Shown here piece by piece: positions 8,900-17,325 of a stretch of DNA of 44,289 nt (positions within the stretch are counted from its first letter, which is position 1; every line of letters starts with the position of its first letter). The DNA is taken from contig JAEWMJ010000052.1 in NCBI GenBank assembly GCA_023393165.1, forward strand, positions 1 through 44,289. Direction: 5' to 3'. The translations under genes and the position numbers were made by a program. The notes beneath the pieces are model-generated. The model was given only the letters and a program-made list of their open reading frames with translations. It ran no database searches and was not told where the DNA came from. Source of the stretch: Bacillota bacterium (GTDB taxonomy: Bacteria > Bacillota > Clostridia > Christensenellales > Christensenellaceae).

Positions 8900-8928
8900 A
8901 TAATATTCGATTTTCTAAAATCTTAGAA
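8900..8928 (-). promoter_or_regulatory. Candidate promoter with overlapping dyad for the minus-strand operon
   Basis: On the minus strand, TATTAT (8900-8905) lies 17 bp from TTCTAA (8923-8928), a weak -35. That hexamer is one arm of a perfect inverted repeat TTCTAA-N4-TTAGAA (8913-8928). A poor -35 inside a dyad fits a promoter that needs an activator or is blocked by a repressor. The neighbouring YesN-type regulator is the obvious candidate. Predicted by eye only. Confidence 0.35.
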
Positions 8929-9150
8929 TGGAATACCTTTTTATCATAGGGCAATATTTTTCAAAAAAAGTTCATAATTGTTCTATCTGGACAGGAAAAG
9001 ATGCCTTTTATTAAATATTTTTAATAATAGGTTTGTTTTTTTTAACCGGTCAAGGCCCGGATACACGTACATAAAAAGCCGCTTTTTCCGCTATAATAAC
9101 TGGTGATGTGAAGTTTAAAGGCTCCGGGAGACATTTATCCCTTTGCTGCT

Positions 9151-9180
9151 GGTTTAAATTTTTATATAAAAAGGTTTAAA
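9151..9180 (+). promoter_or_regulatory. GGTTTAAA direct repeat, candidate YesN-type binding site
   Basis: GGTTTAAA occurs at 9151-9158 and again at 9173-9180, a 22-bp period (two helical turns). A related GTTTAAA lies at 9113-9119. Direct half-sites about 21-22 bp apart are the usual arrangement for AraC-type dimers, and the repeat ends 30 bp before the candidate -35 of the YesN-like gene. Autoregulation is therefore plausible. The region is AT-rich, so chance remains possible. Confidence 0.35.
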
Positions 9181-9210
9181 AATTTAATAAATTATTTTGC
9201 GTATATGATT

Positions 9211-9238
9211 TTGTTTTATTTTATTGTAAAATTATAAT
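9211..9238 (+). promoter_or_regulatory. Candidate promoter of the sensory cassette
   Basis: TTGTTT (9211-9216), a 16-bp spacer and a perfect TATAAT (9233-9238) would start transcription near 9245. The ribosome binding site TGAGGT follows at 9259-9264 and the ATG at 9270. The weak -35 fits an activated promoter. Confidence 0.45.
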
Positions 9239-9269
9239 TAATCTTACAAGTTTAATCCTGAGGTATAAA

Positions 9270-10865
9270 ATGTATAAAATTTTGTTGGTGGATGACGAAG
9301 ATCTCATTCGCAACGCTATTGCAACTATTATAGATTGGCAATCCATAGGCATTACGGAAATATTGCAGGCCGAAGACGGTGAACTGGGCCTTGAAATGGC
9401 AAGGAAACACCGGCCTGATATTGTGCTGACAGATATCCGCATGCCGTTTATGGACGGGCTCGAGATGTCCAAATATATCGCCTCCGAACTTCCCTATACT
9501 AAAATCATCATACTGACAGGACACGACGAATTTGAATTTGCAGTCTCCTCCATAAAGCTCGGAATCACGGATTATATCGTGAAGCCCATCTCTGCTGAAA
9601 ATCTTCTTGCGGTAATGAGCAAGGTTGTCAGTAAACTCGAAGAAGAAAGAAAGCTGAAATTGACCCAGCAAAAGCTGCGCAACCAGCTTCGCCAGAGTCT
9701 TCCCCTTCTGAAAGAAAAGATATTGAACCAGCTTATCCTGGGTAAGCTTGGCAGCCAGGATTTAAACGAGAAATTGGAATATACCGAACTGAAGCTTGAT
9801 TTTAAGACATATACCGTCTGCATAGTCGAGGCGGGCGCCTATCAGCACAAGAACGTCGAAGATTATGAGATGATGAATATGATGCTGAAAAATTCTCTTG
9901 AAAATTATTTTGCCCAGGACGGGATCATATTTTCCACTTATACAAACCAGCATATTCTGCTTTTAAAAAATCTTCCGGTCAATGATTACGAAGAGAGGAA
10001 CCTTTTGCAGCAGAAACTAAGCGAGCATAACGACAAGTTCAGGCAGACGCAGGACTGCTTTATAAACACGGCCATCGGCGCTGCCGTGGACGACGTCCGG
10101 AAGATTCCCGAATCCTATCAAACGGCAAAGCATGCGCTTACCTATAATACGGCGCTTGGAAACGACATGATTTTCGATTTCCTGGAACTCGGGTATAAAA
10201 GTTCCGAATTTGTTTATCCGCGCAATCACGTGGACGAGATCGTGAAATCCGCGTATTTAAACATCGATTACAAGCCCAGTTTAGAAGAACTGGTCCAGTA
10301 TCTTTCCGGCTGTAAAAATCTGACGGCCGAACATCTGCAGGTCATCTCGTTTGAAATCGTGACGCAGATCACAAAAACGCTCATCCAGGCCGGCTACAGC
10401 CTGAATATCGACGAATACCAGACAATTTACAAAGCATGCGGCATAGGCACCCTGAATGATTTTGAAAAATGCATGAGGGAATTTCTCCAGGAAGTCTATA
10501 CGCTGTTTGCCGAAAACAAACAGACCAGAAAGCAGCTTCTTATACAAAACGCAAAACAATTTATCGAGGAAAACTACGGCAATCCCGAACTGAGCTTAAA
10601 TATGGTGGCGAGCCATGTATTCATCAATCCGACTTATTTGTCCGCTCTTTTTAAAAAGGAATCCGGCATGTCTTTTGTGGATTTTATTACGCAGACACGC
10701 ATAGAGAAGGCAAAGATCCTGCTGGCGCAGGAAGATACCAGGTCCTATGAGGCTGCGCTCAAAACAGGATACCAGGATCCCCACTATTTTTCGGTCTGTT
10801 TTAAAAAGCAGACGGGCATGTCCCCCAGCGAATATAAAAAAATGATGGGTGCAGGCAATGAATAA
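9270..10865 (+). CDS. yesN: YesN-type response regulator with AraC DNA-binding domain
   Basis: A 531-residue two-component response regulator. The receiver domain (1-120) has the acidic pair Asp8-Asp9, the phosphorylation site Asp55 (VLTDIRMPFMDG), Thr83 and Lys105, all intact. A linker of about 300 residues follows, and the C-terminal AraC-type double helix-turn-helix (about 430-528) contains NPTYLSALFKKESG and the final DPHYFSVCFKKQTG. It should activate transcription when phosphorylated by the kinase encoded next, whose start overlaps this gene by 8 bp. In Bacillus and Clostridia this class controls adjacent carbohydrate transport operons. Targets here could be the divergent ABC operon, the downstream genes or itself. 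The name is for the class; it is not necessarily orthologous to B. subtilis YesN. Confidence 0.92.
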   Translation: MYKILLVDDEDLIRNAIATIIDWQSIGITEILQAEDGELGLEMARKHRPDIVLTDIRMPFMDGLEMSKYIASELPYTKIIILTGHDEFEFAVSSIKLGITDYIVKPISAENLLAVMSKVVSKLEEERKLKLTQQKLRNQLRQSLPLLKEKILNQLILGKLGSQDLNEKLEYTELKLDFKTYTVCIVEAGAYQHKNVEDYEMMNMMLKNSLENYFAQDGIIFSTYTNQHILLLKNLPVNDYEERNLLQQKLSEHNDKFRQTQDCFINTAIGAAVDDVRKIPESYQTAKHALTYNTALGNDMIFDFLELGYKSSEFVYPRNHVDEIVKSAYLNIDYKPSLEELVQYLSGCKNLTAEHLQVISFEIVTQITKTLIQAGYSLNIDEYQTIYKACGIGTLNDFEKCMREFLQEVYTLFAENKQTRKQLLIQNAKQFIEENYGNPELSLNMVASHVFINPTYLSALFKKESGMSFVDFITQTRIEKAKILLAQEDTRSYEAALKTGYQDPHYFSVCFKKQTGMSPSEYKKMMGAGNE

Positions 10866-12672
10866 ACTGAAAAACCTATCCCTTAAGACCAAAATGATAC
10901 TTTTAAATTCCTTTTTGGTTATTTTCACCGTTCTTTTAATCAGCACGGCTTCCATTTATTCATTCACCAGCATCAACGCCCGCAATGTCAAGGCTCTGTC
11001 CGAACAGATCATCAACCAGGTGTCCCAGAATATCGATTATTACTCAAACGAAATGCAGAATATATCCACCATCGCCAATTATGACTACTATATACAAAAC
11101 TTTTTAAACAATCCCCAGAGGAATCCTGAGGAGGATTACGAATATACCGCCAATATCAGCACGCTTTTCAATAACATCAGCAATACCAGAATAGACATTA
11201 ACGCGATCATTGTTGTGAGCAGCGACAACCGCGTGGTTTCCAACATCAATCCCAACGAGATCAATCCCAATTATAATTTTACGAACCAGTCATGGTATCA
11301 GGGCGCATTGGACCTTGAAAACGGGTTTCTGATGGTCCCGCCCCACCGCCAGAGTTACTTTAAAAGCTCATCCGATCTGGTGATTTCGTTTGTGAAAAAG
11401 ATCAGCTCCTTTGATTCGGCAAAGGCGTCGGGCATCATACTGATTGACCTCAACCTGAACGCGCTGAAAAAGATCTGTTCCTCCGTCAAGCTGGGTGAAG
11501 GCGGCTATATCATCATAGTGGACAACAACTCGAACGTTATCTTTCACCCGGACTACAGCTATATGTACCGTGCGTGGGACGAAATGTACGCAAAGGAAGT
11601 GTTCAAGGACGATGATCCGCTCATACAGGAAGCCATCAAAAGCCATGGACAAACGCTGGAGAAAAATATCAACGGCCGGAATCTGATGCTGACATCTCAC
11701 ACGCTTAAGGATCTGAACTGGGTGGTAATAGGCATTTACCCGCAGGATGAGATATTAAAGGAACAGACAGGCATCACGCTTATGATTATCGCTATCGGGC
11801 TTACTGTGGCCGGCATCGGCATACTGTCCACCCTGTTTATTTCTTCCCTGATATTCAGCCCGATAAACGACCTGCGCAAAAGGATGAAGAAGGCCGAGAA
11901 GGGTACGCTTGCAATTGTAAAGACCCCAACCTATACTCAGGATGAAATCGGTTCCCTCAATTACAGTTTCGACGCCATGATGGACCAGATAGGCGAACTG
12001 ATGCAGCGCATTAAAAAGGAAGAGCGCCAGAAGCGGAAAGCAGAGCTCAAATTCCTGCAGGCGCAGATCAACCCGCACTTTTTATACAATACGCTGGATT
12101 CCATCATTTGGATGGCCGAAACAAATAATCCGGACATCATACCCATGACGGAAAACCTGGCAAAGCTCTTCAGGCTGTCCCTGTCCGGGGGCCGTGAGAT
12201 CATTACGGTCAAGGAAGAGGTTGAGCACGTTTTAAGCTATCTGAACATACAAAAGATGCGCTACGCAAGCAAGCTGGATTTTAGCGTGGATATCAAGGAA
12301 GAGATACTGAATCTTCAGACTTTAAAACTCATATTGCAGCCGGTGGTGGAAAACGCGATCTACCATGGGATCAAAAACATGCGGAACAAGGGAAACATCC
12401 TGATCAAAGGCATGCGGATTATGGACAGCGTACTTCTGCAGGTTATGGACGACGGAGTGGGTATTGAAAAGGAACAGCTCCAGAATATCCTGAAGGCGCA
12501 AACCAAAAGTAAATCCGGCGTGGGAATCAAAAACGTGGACGAGAGGATCAAGCTTTATTATGGCGAAAAATACGGCTTGGAAATCATCAGCGAAAGGGGG
12601 ATCGGTACGGTGGTAGATATCTGGCTTCCCGCGCTTCCGTACTCGGAAACTCATAATGAAAATGAAGATTAA
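10858..12672 (+). CDS. yesM: YesM-type sensor histidine kinase
   Basis: A 604-residue membrane kinase. A first membrane segment (about 11-35) leads to an extracytoplasmic sensing region of some 260 residues, probably a double-Cache fold. A second membrane segment (about 300-328) is followed by a HAMP linker. The His_kinase domain has LQAQINPHFLYNTLD, with the phospho-accepting His at about residue 407. The ATPase domain shows QPVVENAIYHGIK, DDGVGI and GVGIKNVDERI. I prefer the ATG at 10858 (overlapping the regulator stop, GGGTG 6 nt upstream) to the GTG at 10849. It should phosphorylate the YesN-like protein. The next gene, a membrane-anchored binding protein overlapping it by 17 bp, may present the ligand to it. 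Confidence 0.92.
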   Translation: MNKLKNLSLKTKMILLNSFLVIFTVLLISTASIYSFTSINARNVKALSEQIINQVSQNIDYYSNEMQNISTIANYDYYIQNFLNNPQRNPEEDYEYTANISTLFNNISNTRIDINAIIVVSSDNRVVSNINPNEINPNYNFTNQSWYQGALDLENGFLMVPPHRQSYFKSSSDLVISFVKKISSFDSAKASGIILIDLNLNALKKICSSVKLGEGGYIIIVDNNSNVIFHPDYSYMYRAWDEMYAKEVFKDDDPLIQEAIKSHGQTLEKNINGRNLMLTSHTLKDLNWVVIGIYPQDEILKEQTGITLMIIAIGLTVAGIGILSTLFISSLIFSPINDLRKRMKKAEKGTLAIVKTPTYTQDEIGSLNYSFDAMMDQIGELMQRIKKEERQKRKAELKFLQAQINPHFLYNTLDSIIWMAETNNPDIIPMTENLAKLFRLSLSGGREIITVKEEVEHVLSYLNIQKMRYASKLDFSVDIKEEILNLQTLKLILQPVVENAIYHGIKNMRNKGNILIKGMRIMDSVLLQVMDDGVGIEKEQLQNILKAQTKSKSGVGIKNVDERIKLYYGEKYGLEIISERGIGTVVDIWLPALPYSETHNENED

Positions 12673-13615
12673 AAGGCCCAAATTCTTCTTTGCCGTGATG
12701 CTGACGTTAATTCTGATCGCATTGCTCGTCATCCTGGCGCTGTTTGTAAACCAATTAAGTCAAAGCATCCGGACCGGAGCAAGCCCCTCCCCTTCGGAAT
12801 CGACTCCCGCCATCCAGAAAAAGATCGTGTATATATCGAATAACCTGGAAGACCGGGACGAATACGATCAGGTGACAAAGCTCCGGAATTATTTCGAACC
12901 CAACGAGAACCTGCAGTTTCAGATCCTGGATTCGTACGGATTGCTGCCCCAGCAGACGAAGAATATCGACAGCCTTCAATCTCTGCCCGTTGATTTGATC
13001 ATTATTAACCCGATCGATGCGCAGAATATATATGATAAGCTCAGCGGGAGCAATATTCCCGTTATTTACTTAAATGTGCAGCCGACCAAGGAAAGCGGCG
13101 TCAGCATCTACTTTTCGGACGAATCCGGGGCCCGGCTCATCGCACAGCACGTATTTGCATCCGTATATCCGGATTCAAATATCTGCATCGTGGCAAAAGA
13201 AAAAAGCAATTCGCTGTATCAAAAAACCCTGGAGGAGCTGAAAAAGGTCAAGGATGCGTACAGCGCCGGACAGGCTATTGTCTCCTATTTCACATACGGC
13301 ATAGAGATTTCGGATATCAAACGCGCAATGCCGGATCTCATGAACAGCCAGGCGGTCGTTATTCTGGATCGGGCGAATACTTCGTCCATAGTACAATATT
13401 TGGAGTCCAACGAATTTACCGGGTATACTATTGCCGTCAGCCAGGATGAAAAGATGACTTCCAAGCTTATGGAAGGGAAACTGGACGCGATCGTATACAG
13501 GGATAAAGAACTTTTTGCCAAAACTGTTTATAAAACAGCGCTTGATGTATTGAACGGAAGTAATTTTTCAACGAGTATCGATTGCCATCAGGAACTGTTA
13601 AAATCCAAGGATTGA
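12656..13615 (+). CDS. Membrane-anchored periplasmic sugar-binding protein, probable co-sensor
   Basis: A 319-residue protein with a positively charged N-terminus, one long hydrophobic segment (about residues 9-31) lacking a lipobox cysteine, and a type-1 periplasmic binding domain of the Peripla_BP_4 kind (segments KKIVYISNNL and VDLIIINPIDAQNI). The uncleaved anchor and the position immediately after the kinase gene, overlapping it by 17 bp, resemble XylFII. That protein binds xylose outside the membrane and signals through a LytS-type kinase and YesN-type regulator in Clostridium. I therefore infer a role in sensing rather than transport. The ribosome binding site is weak, consistent with coupling to the upstream gene. 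The ligand is unknown. Confidence 0.8.
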   Translation: MKMKIKRPKFFFAVMLTLILIALLVILALFVNQLSQSIRTGASPSPSESTPAIQKKIVYISNNLEDRDEYDQVTKLRNYFEPNENLQFQILDSYGLLPQQTKNIDSLQSLPVDLIIINPIDAQNIYDKLSGSNIPVIYLNVQPTKESGVSIYFSDESGARLIAQHVFASVYPDSNICIVAKEKSNSLYQKTLEELKKVKDAYSAGQAIVSYFTYGIEISDIKRAMPDLMNSQAVVILDRANTSSIVQYLESNEFTGYTIAVSQDEKMTSKLMEGKLDAIVYRDKELFAKTVYKTALDVLNGSNFSTSIDCHQELLKSKD

Positions 13616-13644
13616 TTCAACTTATTGAATTCAAAGGTGAGTTT

Positions 13645-14949
13645 ATGAAAAAAAAGTTGCTGTTTGTTTTTACGATGCTGATGAGTTTAAGCCTCCTGTC
13701 CTGTTCCCTGCAGCCTGCGCCCAGCACGGGCGTAACCCTCCGGTGCGCATTTATCGGCTACGGTGATTATGAAAGGCTGTATGAAGAAATTCCCAAATTC
13801 GAGGCGAAAACCGGCATCCAGGTGGATATCATCTATCTGGACAACCATTTCGAACTGGATAAAAAGCTGAAAAAGGACTTCGAAGCGGGGAGCGTGGATT
13901 ACGACGTCATCTCCGATCATTCCAGCTTTTATTCCCAGTATACAGATTATCTGGAACCTCTGAACAATTACTTTACCAGCGACGAACTTGCCGATTTTAT
14001 TCCGCGGCTTTTAAACAGCGTGAAAAAGAACGGCAACCTGTATCTGATCCCCCGCCATGCGGACATCAGTTCACTGGTATACAGGACAGACCTGTTCTCC
14101 GATCCACAGAACCAGGCGAAATTCAAGGAACAGTACGGCCGCGATCTGACCGTTCCCGAAACCTGGGATGAGTTCGAGCAGGTCGCCACCTTTTTCGGGC
14201 AGATAGACGGACTGTACGGCACTGCTTTTGCCGGAAAGGAAGAAGCGCTTACAGGGCGGTTTAACGAGGTTCTGGTTGCAAACGGCGGAGAATTTATCAG
14301 CGATTCCAGCGTGGCGGCCTTCAACAGTCCTGAAGGGATCAAAACCGCGCAAATGTTCGAGAATTTGTACCAATCGGGCAGCATGCCCCCGGATATGTTT
14401 GACGATCTCTGGGACGACGTAGCCAAAAGATTCTCCAGCGGAGAAATAGCGATGTGCCTGGACTGGTACAGCTACCATCCGTATCTTATGGATCCCCAGA
14501 ATTCCAAGGTGGCGGGTAAATTTGATATTGCCAGGTCTCCCACGGGAGACGGCGGGATGCACAGCGGCTGGATCGGCGTGCACGGTTTTTCCATAACCAA
14601 GGCTTCCCAGCACAAGCAGGAAGCGGCCGACCTGATCAAGTTCCTCACAAACGAGGATAACGCCCTGCTGGAAACAAAGGTAGGATACCTGCCCGCCCGC
14701 ACATCGGTTTGGGATAAGATCATAAGCGACGCGCGCAACTCCGGGAACGAATTCCAGAAAAAAAGGCTGGAACTTGCCAGGCTGCAGTTCTCGGAAGATT
14801 CGTTCACTCCGCCGCTCATCTCCCAGTGGATTCCGGCGTCGGATGCTTTCTACCCTGTCCTCCAGCAGATCATGCAGGGCAAGGTTCCGGTGCAGGACGG
14901 CCTTAACTATGCGGCCGACCAGGTAAACGCGCTGCTGAAAAGCCCCTGA
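13645..14949 (+). CDS. Extracellular solute-binding lipoprotein, family 1
   Basis: A 434-residue SBP_bac_1 protein. The lipobox LLSC gives Cys20 as the lipidated residue, and the rest is a typical oligosaccharide-binding fold (GYGDYERLYEEIPKFEAKTG, then KNGNLYLIPRH, and a C-terminal YPVLQQIMQGK helix). The ATG at 13645 is preceded by AAAGGTGA; an in-frame upstream start at 13582 would overlap the previous gene and hide the signal peptide. It has no permease genes on its strand. It ends at a terminator, so it is the last gene of the sensory cassette. It may either feed the MalF/MalG transporter downstream, which has its own binding protein, or help the kinase sense ligand. Confidence 0.88.
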   Translation: MKKKLLFVFTMLMSLSLLSCSLQPAPSTGVTLRCAFIGYGDYERLYEEIPKFEAKTGIQVDIIYLDNHFELDKKLKKDFEAGSVDYDVISDHSSFYSQYTDYLEPLNNYFTSDELADFIPRLLNSVKKNGNLYLIPRHADISSLVYRTDLFSDPQNQAKFKEQYGRDLTVPETWDEFEQVATFFGQIDGLYGTAFAGKEEALTGRFNEVLVANGGEFISDSSVAAFNSPEGIKTAQMFENLYQSGSMPPDMFDDLWDDVAKRFSSGEIAMCLDWYSYHPYLMDPQNSKVAGKFDIARSPTGDGGMHSGWIGVHGFSITKASQHKQEAADLIKFLTNEDNALLETKVGYLPARTSVWDKIISDARNSGNEFQKKRLELARLQFSEDSFTPPLISQWIPASDAFYPVLQQIMQGKVPVQDGLNYAADQVNALLKSP

Positions 14950-14967
14950 ACCCAGGAAACAAAAACT

Positions 14968-14998
14968 GGCTGCGGACAGATCCGCAGCCTTATTATTT
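14968..14998. terminator. Bidirectional rho-independent terminator
   Basis: A perfect 9-bp stem GGCTGCGGA / TCCGCAGCC with loop CAGA (14968-14989) is followed on the plus strand by TTATTATTT. On the minus strand it is followed by AGTTTTTGTTT. It can therefore end both the sensory cassette and the minus-strand transporter operon, whose last gene stops at 15051. Confidence 0.8.
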
Positions 14999-15050
14999 AG
15001 GAGGATAGAACCTAATGAAAAATCCTGTTCTGTGTTGCCGTGCCCACCGG

Positions 15051-16247
15051 CTAAATGCGTATTTCGGTCTGGGCGTCAAACAGATGCGTACAGTTGCAGG
15101 GGATCGTTACATATATATCGCTTTTGCCCCTTATCATATCCACCAGTTCAAGCGTGCTGGTCTGAATAAACGCTTTGTTGCCCTCGATTTCCACATGCGG
15201 TTTCTTTTCGGTGCCCTTCATTTCTTCAATGGCCAATTCCGAGAGCTCCAGATTGCTTGCCCGGATCACCGTAGTTTTACCCTCGATTTCCGTATGAAGG
15301 TACATTTCGCTGCCCATCATTTCCGATACGATCAGCCTGGCCTTGATGCTGTTCGGAGTGCCGTCGGGCACCACTTTGAGATGCTCCGGACGCACTCCCA
15401 GTATAACGTCCCCGGGCTCTTTTTCCCGAAGCGCCCGGGCCTGTTCCGGTGTGGGCTCCAGCTTTATGCCGTATAGATTCAATTCATACTGATCGCCGGA
15501 TTTCGTAACCTTAACCGGGAAAAAGTTCATTTGCGGCGAGCCGATAAACCCTGCGACAAACAGGTTCGCGGGCTTATTGAACACTTCATGGGGCGTTCCG
15601 ATCTGCTGGATAAGACCGTCCTTCATCACAACGATCCTTTCGCCCAGCGTCATTGCTTCTATCTGATCGTGCGTTACATAAATAAACGTGGTGTTTACCT
15701 GCTTATGGAGTTTGATAAGCTCGGCGCGCATTTGGTTGCGAAGCTTGGCGTCAAGATTGGACAAGGGTTCGTCCATCAGAAAAACCTTGGGATGGCGCAC
15801 GATCGCGCGGCCAATGGCTACGCGCTGGCGCTGTCCGCCCGATAATTCCTTCGGCTTTCTTTGGAGCAGTTCTTTTATACCCAATGTGTCGGCCGCTTCG
15901 TAGACCTTTTTGTCGATCTCGTCCTTTTTCACCTTTCGGAGTTTCAGAGAAAACGCCAGGTTCTCATAAATCGTCATATGCGGATAAAGCGCATAGTTCT
16001 GGAACACCATGGCAATATCGCGGTCTTTTGGCGCAACGCTGTTCACGATTTTATCCTCGATCAGCACCTGACCGTCCGATATCTCCTCCAACCCCGCCAC
16101 CATCCGGAGGACCGTGGATTTACCGCAGCCCGACGGGCCTACCAGAACAACAAATTCTTTGTCCGTAATATCGAGATTAAAATTCTGAACCGCCACAACG
16201 TTCTTGTCATATACCTTTTTAATTTCTTTCAGTTTTACATTTGCCAT
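15051..16247 (-). CDS. ugpC: Carbohydrate ABC transporter ATP-binding protein (MsmK/UgpC/MalK class)
   Basis: A 398-residue ATPase of the CUT1 sugar-transport family. Walker A GPSGCGKST is at residues 37-45, the signature LSGGQRQRV at 135-143 and Walker B FLMDEP near 156-161. The H-loop is THDQ, and the C-terminal TOBE-type regulatory region starts near residue 240. I chose the ATG at 16247 (MANVKLKEIKKVYD), the usual family start; an in-frame ATG at 16274 would add nine residues. It lies 200 bp downstream of the MalG-type permease gene and is separated from it by two hairpins. Members of this class are often shared between several CUT1 importers, so this gene may also energise others in the genome. 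The symbol is for the class. Confidence 0.9.
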   Translation of the reverse strand: MANVKLKEIKKVYDKNVVAVQNFNLDITDKEFVVLVGPSGCGKSTVLRMVAGLEEISDGQVLIEDKIVNSVAPKDRDIAMVFQNYALYPHMTIYENLAFSLKLRKVKKDEIDKKVYEAADTLGIKELLQRKPKELSGGQRQRVAIGRAIVRHPKVFLMDEPLSNLDAKLRNQMRAELIKLHKQVNTTFIYVTHDQIEAMTLGERIVVMKDGLIQQIGTPHEVFNKPANLFVAGFIGSPQMNFFPVKVTKSGDQYELNLYGIKLEPTPEQARALREKEPGDVILGVRPEHLKVVPDGTPNSIKARLIVSEMMGSEMYLHTEIEGKTTVIRASNLELSELAIEEMKGTEKKPHVEIEGNKAFIQTSTLELVDMIRGKSDIYVTIPCNCTHLFDAQTEIRI

Positions 16248-16451
16248 ACTATCCGGCTTTGGGGAACGCAACATCCGTTATCCGTTCCTCTCACCGCCAT
16301 GCGCAATTGTCACGGCGGTTTTGCGACAGGTCTCCACACTGCCGCACCGCAAGCCCTGCGGTAAATTTATGCCTCCTTTTTTACTACGGTCCATGCCTAT
16401 TTTGTGGAGTAGACATAAAGCGCATTATTAGGAAATAAAGTCTTAAAAAAG
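16248..16451. other. Intercistronic gap with two hairpins
   Basis: No gene is seen. Two small inverted repeats, ACCGCC...GGCGGT (16293-16319) and ACCGCA-N5-TGCGGT (16346-16362), lie between the MalG-type permease and the ATPase. Neither has a U-run on the transcribed (minus) strand, so they look like processing or attenuation structures rather than terminators. Confidence 0.4.
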
Positions 16452-17324
16452 TTATCCTTTTACGCTCCCAAGCGTAATTCCTCTTATAATGAACCGGGAC
16501 AGAAGCAGGTACACAATGATGATGGGTACGATTGAAATCATGATCAGCATGTATACCTGGCCCATATCGAACTTCAGAAAATCCGCGCTTCTAAGCTGCG
16601 CGATCAGAATGGGCAGCGTTTTGTTTTCCGGAGTCTCCAGTATCAATTGCGGTATGAAGTAATTATTCCATGTCAAGACGAATTGGAAAATCCCCTGCAC
16701 CGCCAGCGCAGGCTTGATAATGGGAAGCACAACGCGGTTAAAGGTACGGAACTCGCCCGAACCGTCAATACGCGCCGCTTCAACGATCTCCACCGGCAGA
16801 ACGCTTCTCATATACTGCAGCATGAAATAGAAAACAACCGGCGCCGCAATCTGAGGCAGTATCAGGGGCCAGAATGTATTCATCATGTTAAAATCGTCCA
16901 TCAACTGGATGAATCCCAGTGCGGATACCTGGTTGGGCACCATCATCACCAGCATAATAAAAGCGTACACAACGTTTTTCAACTTGAAATTATATGCGTG
17001 TATCGCATATGCCGTCAATGCCGAGAAATATGTTGATAACGCCGCGACCGCTCCCGAAATGATCAGGCTGTTCCTGATGCCGTACAACACCGGCAGATTT
17101 TCGTTGGCCAGCAAATTATTAAGATTATAGAAAAACGAACCGCCGAATATTGCGGAAAATCCTTTCTGGATATCCGGATGCGACCGTGTTGCGTTCACTA
17201 TCAATATATAGAAAGAAAACAGGCAGGCAAACGCTATAAGAATCAAAACAATATAGCAGCCGACTCGTTGCGCGGTAAGCACCGCCTTATCCTTGTCCCT
17301 TGCAGGCAATTGTGTTCCTCTCAT
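16452..17324 (-). CDS. Carbohydrate ABC transporter permease, MalG/AraQ type
   Basis: A 290-residue inner-membrane protein of the BPD_transp_1 family with about six membrane segments. The cytoplasmic EAA loop reads EIVEAARIDGSGEF, followed by LPIIKPALAV. The ATG at 17324 has AAGGGGG 7 nt upstream and starts one base after the MalF-type stop codon (TAAGATG), so the two permeases are translationally coupled. The alternative upstream start overlaps the previous gene by 38 bp and is less likely. Together with the MalF partner and the MsmK/UgpC-type ATPase it should import an oligosaccharide, probably a beta-glucoside given the GH94 and GH1 genes nearby. Confidence 0.9.
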   Translation of the reverse strand: MRGTQLPARDKDKAVLTAQRVGCYIVLILIAFACLFSFYILIVNATRSHPDIQKGFSAIFGGSFFYNLNNLLANENLPVLYGIRNSLIISGAVAALSTYFSALTAYAIHAYNFKLKNVVYAFIMLVMMVPNQVSALGFIQLMDDFNMMNTFWPLILPQIAAPVVFYFMLQYMRSVLPVEIVEAARIDGSGEFRTFNRVVLPIIKPALAVQGIFQFVLTWNNYFIPQLILETPENKTLPILIAQLRSADFLKFDMGQVYMLIMISIVPIIIVYLLLSRFIIRGITLGSVKG

Positions 17325-17325
17325 C

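Larger units (their letters stand above)
8867..9269. other. AT-rich divergent intergenic region (403 bp)
   Basis: No gene is seen here. The region separates the minus-strand transport operon from the plus-strand sensory cassette. It contains the candidate promoter and dyad at 8900-8928, an isolated TATAAT at 9092-9097 without a good -35, a direct repeat at 9151-9180 and a plus-strand promoter at 9211-9238. Both divergent units are likely controlled from here. Confidence 0.6.

Noticed and set aside
15015..15476. Plus-strand frame of 153 codons with GGAGG in front
   Set aside because: It is antisense to the conserved C-terminal region of the MsmK/UgpC-type ATPase for nearly its whole length, and follows a terminator. 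Its sequence has no recognisable domain.
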